A stretch of 64,000 nt of DNA, from assembly GCF_006716425.1 (NCBI RefSeq), contig NZ_VFOZ01000001.1:3534001-3598000 (forward strand). The letters are read 5' to 3'. Source of the stretch: Actinoallomurus bryophytorum. Its GTDB lineage: Bacteria > Actinomycetota > Actinomycetes > Streptosporangiales > Streptosporangiaceae. Both the position numbers and the translations under genes were made by a program. Shown here one piece after another: positions 58,884-64,000 of the stretch (its first letter is position 1; each line of letters opens with the position of its first letter). Under the pieces are notes generated by a model that did no database searches, was not told the origin of the DNA, and was given only the letters and a program-made list of their open reading frames with translations.

Positions 58884-60644
58884 TCATCCGGTCAACTTCT
58901 TGACGACCGCCGGGTTCTGCTTCTCCCATTCGGCGACGCCCTGAGCCTCCTTGCCCTTGTACTTGTTCATCACCAGGTCCTCGAGCGGGAACAACTGCGC
59001 GTCGCTCATCGTGAACTTCTTGAGCCAGCCGTCCAGGTCGGGGAAGTCCTTGGCGAAGCCCTGACGGCCCAGCGTGTGGATCTTCTCGGCGGATCCGAAG
59101 GCGTTCTGCGGATCGGCGAGGGGCTTGATCGGGAACTTGGTGTACGCCCAGTGCGGCTTCCAGAGGGTGACCGCGATCGGCTGGTTGTTCTTCACGGAAC
59201 GGTCCAGCTCCGCGAGCATCGCCGCCGTACTGCTCTCGACGACCTTGTAGTCACCGAGGCCGTACGCGGGCTGCACCTTGGTCTTGACGATCTTCATCTC
59301 GCCGGCGCCCGGCTCGATGCCGACGATGCGGCCCTTGTAGCGGGAGCTCTGTCCCTTGAGATCGGCGACGGAGTTCGCCGGGTCGGTCTTCGGCACGGCG
59401 ATCTGCATGCTCGCCTTGTCGTACCAGACGCCGACGTCCTCGATCTTGTCCTTGTACTTGTTGTAGTAGTCGGCGTGGGTGGCCGGCAGCCACGCGTCGA
59501 AGAACAGGTCGATGTCGCCCTGGCCGAGCCCGGCGAACAGCGGGCCGGCGTCGACCTGCCTGAGCGTGACCTGGTACCCCTTCTTCTCCAGCTCGGCCTT
59601 CCACAGCTGGGTGACGGCGATGTCCTCATCCCAGGGGATGTAGCCGATGGTGATCGGTTTGCCCTTGGCGCCACTGCCGCCGGTGCCGACGATGCCCAGC
59701 GTCGTGGCGAGCAGCGCGAAGACGACGACACCGGACAGCGCGAACACCGGACGCGGCCGGTACCGCAAGACGTTGGCCACGCCCCCGTGTACGGCACGGT
59801 CGGCCGAGCGCCGTGCGGCCGGGGCCAGCCGGGTCCCCAGTGCGCTCGTCATGCGGTCGAGGATGATGGCCAGCAGCACCACCGCCAGGCCGGACTCGGC
59901 GCCCGCGCCCAGGTTGTACTGCGTGATCGCACCGAAGACGTTCGCCCCCAGACCCTCGGCCCCGACCATGCCGGCGACGACGACCATGGACAGCGACAGC
60001 ATGATGACCTGGTTGACGCCAGTCATGATCGTCGGCAGTGCGAGCGGGATCTGCACCCGCGTGAGCACGCGTCCGGGCGGCGTCCCGAATGCCTCCGCCG
60101 CCTCGACCGTTTCCCGGTCGACCTGCTTGATACCCAGCTCGGTCAGGCGCGCGCCGGGGGGAATCGCGAAGACCATCGTCGCGACGACCCCGGGCACCTC
60201 GCCGAGGCCGAAGAACGAGATCGCCGGGATCAGGTAGACGAACGCCGGCATGGTCTGCATGAAGTCCAGAACGGGGCGGGCCACCGTACTCACGGTCGGC
60301 ACCCGGGCACTGAGCACGCCCAGGGGAACCCCGACGATCAGTGCCGCGACGCTGGCGACGAGCACGAGGGCGAGCGTCTCCATCGCGGCGTCCCACTGCC
60401 CGAGCATGTCGATGAGGACCAGCCCGGCCATGGTCAGGACGCCTGCGGCCAGCCCACGCAGCCACCAGCACGCCATCGCGACCACGGCGGCCAGCGCCAG
60501 CGAGGGCGGCGCGCTCAGGAGGTGGCTCAGGCCGTGCACCAGCCCGCCGACGACGTCACTGATCGCCGAGAAGACCGGCCTGCCGTGCTTGGTGAGGAAG
60601 TCGACCGCGTCGGTGACCCAGTCACCGAGGGGGATCCTAGGCAT
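58884..60644 (-). CDS. Glycine betaine/proline ABC transporter permease-substrate-binding fusion
   Basis: A 586-residue fusion. Residues 1-290 form a ProW-like permease with about six helices and the EAA-type loop (EAAEAFGTPPGRVLTRVQIPLALPTIM). After another helix (about 300-320), residues 325-586 form a ProX/OpuAC-like binding domain (ITIGYIPWDEDIAV, LFFDAWLPATHADYY, TLWKPHWAYTKF) with Trp residues suited to quaternary ammonium binding. It imports osmoprotectants. The start overlaps proV by 8 bp, so the two are co-translated. Confidence 0.92.
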   Translation of the reverse strand: MPRIPLGDWVTDAVDFLTKHGRPVFSAISDVVGGLVHGLSHLLSAPPSLALAAVVAMACWWLRGLAAGVLTMAGLVLIDMLGQWDAAMETLALVLVASVAALIVGVPLGVLSARVPTVSTVARPVLDFMQTMPAFVYLIPAISFFGLGEVPGVVATMVFAIPPGARLTELGIKQVDRETVEAAEAFGTPPGRVLTRVQIPLALPTIMTGVNQVIMLSLSMVVVAGMVGAEGLGANVFGAITQYNLGAGAESGLAVVLLAIILDRMTSALGTRLAPAARRSADRAVHGGVANVLRYRPRPVFALSGVVVFALLATTLGIVGTGGSGAKGKPITIGYIPWDEDIAVTQLWKAELEKKGYQVTLRQVDAGPLFAGLGQGDIDLFFDAWLPATHADYYNKYKDKIEDVGVWYDKASMQIAVPKTDPANSVADLKGQSSRYKGRIVGIEPGAGEMKIVKTKVQPAYGLGDYKVVESSTAAMLAELDRSVKNNQPIAVTLWKPHWAYTKFPIKPLADPQNAFGSAEKIHTLGRQGFAKDFPDLDGWLKKFTMSDAQLFPLEDLVMNKYKGKEAQGVAEWEKQNPAVVKKLTG

Positions 60645-61863
60645 CGGCGGTGACCTCCTCGTTCTGCGTGTTGCCGCTCAGACCGCCGGTCAGGTTGCCG
60701 AGCGCCGCGAGGAGCGTGACCCGGGGGATCACACCGAGCAGTTTTCCGTCCCCGTCCGCGACAGGTACCGGAAACGGGCTCTCCGCGCATCGCGTGAACA
60801 GCTCGGCGACGGTGGTGTCGGGGTCGACGGGCTGCACGTCCTCGTCGATGAGTCCATCGAGGTCGGTCCTGCCCTCGCGTACGGCCTGGGCGGCGGGCCC
60901 GGCGAGGACGGCGCCGAGCAGCCGGCGTTCACGGGTGAGGGCGAACGCGGCCGCGGACTGGGTCTCGCGCATCACGCGTACGGCCGCGCGCGGGCCGCCG
61001 TTCGCGTCGACGACGGAGATCGGCGGCTCCATGACCGAGCGCGCCGTGAGCACCCGGGTCCGGTCGACGTCGGCGACGAACTGGGCGACGTAGTCGTTCG
61101 CGGGGTCGGTGAGGATGTCCTCGGCGGTGCCGATCTGCATGACCTGTCCGCCCCGCAGCATCGCGATGCGGTCGCCGAGGCGCATCGCCTCGTTGAGGTC
61201 GTGGGTGATGAACACGATCGTCTTGCTGAGCCGTCCCTGCAGGTCGAGCAGGAGATCCTGCATCTCGCGCCGGATCAGCGGGTCGAGGGCGCTGAACGCC
61301 TCGTCCATCAGCAGGATGTCGGTCTCGGCGGCCAGTGCGCGGGCGAGACCGACCCGCTGCTGCATGCCGCCCGACAGCTGGTCGGGGTAGCGGTCCTCCC
61401 AGCCGTCGAGCCCGACGTAGCCGAGAAACTCCCTGGCCTTCTCCGTCCGCTCCTGGCGTGGAACGTTCCGGACCTCCAGCCCGTACGCCGCGTTCTCCAG
61501 CACCGTACGGTGGGGGAACAGCGCGAAGTGCTGGAAGACCATGCTGACCTTCTGCTGACGGAGTTCGCGTAGCTCCTTGCCGCTCATCTTGGTGATGTCG
61601 ACTCCGTCGATCTCGACGGTGCCGCCGGTGGGATCGAGGATTCCGTTCAGCATCCGGATCAACGTGGACTTTCCGGAGCCCGACAGACCCATGACGACGA
61701 AGATCTCGCCATCCTCGACCTCGAATGACACATCGGCGACCGCCGCGGTCGCACCCAGTCGGCGAAGCTCGGCTGGATCGACGCCTTGACCGATTTGGCG
61801 CAGCGCCTCGGCCGATCTCCGGCCGAAGATCTTCGAGACCCCTTGTACGCGAAGTCTGGACAC
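60637..61863 (-). CDS. proV: Glycine betaine/proline ABC transporter ATP-binding protein
   Basis: A 408-residue ATPase with an N-terminal extension containing a ProV-type Fe/Arg-rich segment, Walker A GLSGSGKST, signature LSGGMQQRVGLARAL and Walker B LLMDEAFSALD. The C-terminal 130 residues form a CBS-type pair (SVMEPPISVVDANG, LIDEDVQPVDPDTTVAELF), which senses ionic strength in OpuA/ProV proteins. GTG 61863 follows AGGAC. It is the first gene of a two-gene osmoprotectant importer. Confidence 0.93.
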   Translation of the reverse strand: MSRLRVQGVSKIFGRRSAEALRQIGQGVDPAELRRLGATAAVADVSFEVEDGEIFVVMGLSGSGKSTLIRMLNGILDPTGGTVEIDGVDITKMSGKELRELRQQKVSMVFQHFALFPHRTVLENAAYGLEVRNVPRQERTEKAREFLGYVGLDGWEDRYPDQLSGGMQQRVGLARALAAETDILLMDEAFSALDPLIRREMQDLLLDLQGRLSKTIVFITHDLNEAMRLGDRIAMLRGGQVMQIGTAEDILTDPANDYVAQFVADVDRTRVLTARSVMEPPISVVDANGGPRAAVRVMRETQSAAAFALTRERRLLGAVLAGPAAQAVREGRTDLDGLIDEDVQPVDPDTTVAELFTRCAESPFPVPVADGDGKLLGVIPRVTLLAALGNLTGGLSGNTQNEEVTADA

Positions 61864-62103
61864 ATCGTCCTTCCGGTCCGGCCGCGCTGCCTACTGACGT
61901 CCGGGCCGCGCGGCGAGATGACGCGAGCCGCCGGCCCGCTCGTCACCGCCGACTCACCTGCGTCCGACCCGTCCGATTGTGTCCCACATCACATCTGCGA
62001 AGGGCAACCGAACATTGGGGTCAAACGTCCGCGAGGTTACCGGCGGGTTACAACCAATGCACGTGGATGTGCCAAGAGTCACAGTCCGTACGCTCTGGGT
62101 TAT

Positions 62104-62820
62104 TCAGCGGTAAAGGGCTGGATCGTCGGGGTCGAAGACCCGAAACCGGTCGCGGTCGGTGGCGACACCACCGACCCCCTGCGCGAGTTCGAGCGCGGCC
62201 GTGGCGGCGAGGCGTACCGCGTCACCCGCACTGTTCGGTACGCGGCCGAAACGGTAGCCGTGCAGCCCGGGATCCTGACGCATCGGCCCGAGCGCGAGCG
62301 GCAGCAGCCAACGCAGACTGGGCACATCGGGGCTGTCACAGCGGATCCGCACCGGACTGATTGCGCTGGTCAGGAAGAACGAGCCGTCCTGCTCGGGAGC
62401 GCCGGCCCTGAGCCCGGGAACGAGCTGGTTGAAACGGGCCGCGAGCTCATCCGGGGAGATCTTCCGCGGCGTGTGCACGATGACGACCTCACTGGCGTCG
62501 TCGGCCACGACCGGCTGCGGCAGATGAGCATGCCCCCCGAACCGCCACGCGAGCCCACGCACCAGCCAGGTCTGGAACGGTCCACTGTCGCTGGCCACCC
62601 AGGCGTGCCCGGGCGGAAGACCGATCTTGGCGGCCGTCTCGGACGTGATCCTCTGCGGCCCGGCCAGCCTGATCCCCGCACCGAAGGAGATGCTCGTGTC
62701 CTCGACGGGCACCGCGTCCGGATCGAACCGCCGCACGGCGTCGAGCAGCCAGGCATGCTGGGGCACCTGCGGCAGAACGACCGCCGGCAGCCTGCGCAAA
62801 CGCCTGGCCGAGAGCTTCAT
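62104..62820 (-). CDS. Unknown protein coupled to dcd
   Basis: A 238-residue cytoplasmic protein without a recognised family. It has a basic N-terminus ([11 protein letters not shown]), a Gly/Val-rich core with SFGAGIRLAGPQRI, a hydrophobic strand SEVVIVHTPRKISPDELAAR and a C-terminal Asp/Arg-rich tail. The ATG overlaps the dcd stop as TGATG, which indicates translational coupling and suggests a link to nucleotide metabolism, although no catalytic motif is visible. Confidence 0.7.
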   Translation of the reverse strand: MKLSARRLRRLPAVVLPQVPQHAWLLDAVRRFDPDAVPVEDTSISFGAGIRLAGPQRITSETAAKIGLPPGHAWVASDSGPFQTWLVRGLAWRFGGHAHLPQPVVADDASEVVIVHTPRKISPDELAARFNQLVPGLRAGAPEQDGSFFLTSAISPVRIRCDSPDVPSLRWLLPLALGPMRQDPGLHGYRFGRVPNSAGDAVRLAATAALELAQGVGGVATDRDRFRVFDPDDPALYR

Positions 62821-63395
62821 CAGACCTTCGTACGGTGAAAGTTGAGGTAGGAACGCGAGGGAGTCGGCCCCCGCTGATCCTGGTAACGCGAACCATGTTG
62901 CTTCGACCCGTACGGGTGCTCGACCGGCGAGCTGGTACGGAACAGGCACATCTGCCCGATCTTCATACCGGGCCACAACTTGATCGGCAACGTGGCGACG
63001 TTGGACAACTCGAGCGTGACATGCCCGGAGAACCCAGGATCGATCCAGCCGGCCGTGGAGTGCGTGAGCAACCCCAGCCGCCCGAGACTGGACTTCCCCT
63101 CCAGCCGCGCCGCCAGGTCATCGGGCAGTCCGAACACCTCGTACGTGGAGGCGAGCACGAACTCCCCGGGATGCAGGATGAAGGCCTGATCAGCCTCAAC
63201 ATCGACCGGCCGAGTGAGATCGGCCTGCTCGACGGCCGGATCGATATGGGGATACCGATGATTCTCGAACACCCGAAAGTACCGATCCAGCCGCACGTCG
63301 ATGCTCGATGGCTGAACCATCGCGTCGTCGTACGGGTCGATCTTCATACGTCCGGACTCGATCTCAGCCTTGAGATCCCGATCGGAGAGCAGCAC
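62820..63395 (-). CDS. dcd: dCTP deaminase
   Basis: A 191-residue trimeric enzyme that deaminates dCTP on the route to d[14 protein letters not shown] opens the protein; [37 protein letters not shown] with the catalytic Ser-Arg region and Glu, and the nucleotide-closing C-terminus ([19 protein letters not shown]) are all present. Length and motifs match monofunctional/bifunctional dcd of actinobacteria. GTG 63395 is the start. It is followed by a TGATG-coupled unknown gene. Confidence 0.94.
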   Translation of the reverse strand: MLLSDRDLKAEIESGRMKIDPYDDAMVQPSSIDVRLDRYFRVFENHRYPHIDPAVEQADLTRPVDVEADQAFILHPGEFVLASTYEVFGLPDDLAARLEGKSSLGRLGLLTHSTAGWIDPGFSGHVTLELSNVATLPIKLWPGMKIGQMCLFRTSSPVEHPYGSKQHGSRYQDQRGPTPSRSYLNFHRTKV

Positions 63396-63519
63396 ACGGT
63401 GAAACTACAGGTTGAGCCGCTACTCCGCTGCCACGCGGCACAGGATCCCACCGCCAGGGGCATGACCGTCCTGCAGCGGCACGGCTTCCGGTAACATGTG
63501 CGAGCGGTTTACGACCGAT

Positions 63520-63590
63520 GCGGGTGTAGTTCAATGGTAGAACTCCAGCTTCCCAAGCTGGTAGTGCGGGTTCGATTCCCGTCACCCGCT
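63520..63590 (+). tRNA. tRNA-Gly (CCC)
   Basis: A 71-nt cloverleaf without an encoded CCA. Acceptor GCGGGTG/CACCCGC, anticodon arm CCAGC-TTCCCAA-GCTGG with anticodon CCC, and T loop TTCGATT are present. The discriminator base is T63590. A phage-type integrase gene ends 95 bp downstream, so the 3' end of this tRNA is the likely attachment site. Confidence 0.95.
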
Positions 63591-63599
63591 CGCATAGCG

Positions 63600-63637
63600 A
63601 AGGCCCAGGTCAGGGGATGGATCCCGACCTGGGCCTT
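63600..63637. terminator. Hairpin after tRNA-Gly
   Basis: AAGGCCCAGGTC/GACCTGGGCCTT, a 12-bp perfect stem with a 14-nt loop, 10 bp after the tRNA. It could terminate the tRNA and protect against read-through into the integrase region. Confidence 0.6.
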
Positions 63638-63667
63638 GATCGTTCTCAGGGGCCGTGACACCCCGTC

Positions 63668-63688
63668 GTGCAATTAGCGTGCAATTAG
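63668..63688. repeat. Short direct repeat at the integrase end
   Basis: GTGCAATTAG occurs twice, at 63668-63677 and 63679-63688, at an 11-bp period. The second copy contains the integrase stop. Such AT-rich iterations could be arm-type binding sites of a recombinase or excisionase. Confidence 0.35.
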
Positions 63689-64000
63689 GCCACGGGCACC
63701 AGGGCGCCGGCCGCGCCATCGTCGCCGTCCTCCCCAGGCTCGTCACGCTGGGCCTTGAGGAGGACATCGAGGCCCTGGGCGATGACCTGGTCCGCTTTGT
63801 TGGTCGCGTGCTGGTAGATGAGCGCGGCCCGTTCGCTGTCCTGGCCCATCCTCCGCATGAGGTCTTTGGTCGTCGCGCCCGTCGCGGCGGCCAGCATGTT
63901 GCCGGTATGCCGAAGGTCGTGAAAGTGGAGGCCGGGAACCCCCAGGACGGCCACCACATGCACCCATCGAGTGGACTTGTTGAAGTTGCTGCGCCGCAAC
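63685..64000 (-). CDS. Tyrosine site-specific integrase, C-terminal part
   Basis: Only about 105 C-terminal residues are in the window; the frame is open at the right edge. LHFHDLRHTGNMLAAATGAT carries the catalytic His and Arg (HxxR), GQDSERAALIYQHAT has the final catalytic Tyr in IYQH. An Asp/Gly-rich tail follows. It is the integrase of an element inserted at tRNA-Gly, extending to the right. Transcription is toward the tRNA, as usual for such elements. Confidence 0.88.
   Translation of the reverse strand, partial: LRRSNFNKSTRWVHVVAVLGVPGLHFHDLRHTGNMLAAATGATTKDLMRRMGQDSERAALIYQHATNKADQVIAQGLDVLLKAQRDEPGEDGDDGAAGALVPVA

Overview
The window is chromosomal DNA from a high-GC actinobacterium. 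The codon use, frequent GTG starts, many TANNNT boxes about 7 nt before start codons (leaderless mRNAs), an F420-type LLM oxidoreductase, the dnaK-grpE-dnaJ-hspR-clpB cluster with a HAIR operator, a DUF6401-like protein, DUF3151 and ECF sigma/CU044_5270-like pairs point to a Streptosporangiales/Thermomonosporaceae-type organism. That placement is inference from gene content only.

Layout. 1-4100: LLM oxidoreductase (cut by the left edge), two quinone-oxidoreductase-like genes, a LysE exporter and a B12-binding CarH-like MerR regulator. 4100-5500: divergent promoters, a possible small RNA, and an anti-sigma ATPase/STAS antagonist pair. 5995-9486: a tight operon of Clp-like AAA+ ATPase, NrdG-like radical SAM protein and zinc-ribbon/FHA protein. 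9586-13200: two lipoproteins, an NfeD-like gene, a decayed flotillin copy and an intact flotillin. 13317-18585: NrtR-like protein, small-conductance-channel-like membrane protein, HisC-type aminotransferase, EamA exporter and a divergent HxlR/metallo-hydrolase pair. 18570-22203: membrane Ser/Thr kinase operon and a large wHTH regulator. 22535-27774: MurA, MOSC protein, PurB and PurD.

27836-38383: CorA preceded by two small leader ORFs, aldo/keto reductase, XRE regulator, GDPD, PurA, DUF3151, class II aldolase, DedA, a RodZ-tail-like protein, PhzF, PyrE and a hydrolase-like protein. 38723-49228: NYN-domain protein, TPR-like protein, PhoD phosphatase, then the heat-shock operon dnaK-grpE-dnaJ-hspR-clpB read leftward from one promoter under an HspR box. 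49444-53549: three ECF-sigma/membrane-partner units in a row, one with a truncated partner, one fully decayed and one intact, with a secreted C39-type peptidase between the first and second. 53664-56154: DrrAB-like exporter with its MerR regulator and a perfect 15-bp-arm operator. 56277-58409: EtfD-like membrane Fe-S reductase. 58884-61863: osmoprotectant ABC transporter (ProWX fusion, ProV). 62104-63395: unknown gene coupled to dcd. 63520-64000: tRNA-Gly followed by the 3' end of a tyrosine integrase, the left edge of an integrative element that runs off the window.

Most of the window is core actinobacterial chromosome. The less ordinary parts are the AAA+/radical SAM/FHA operon, the decayed NfeD-flotillin duplication, the corA leader, the stacked ECF units, the CarH-like regulator with an altered cobalamin-capping site, and the candidate small RNA next to it.
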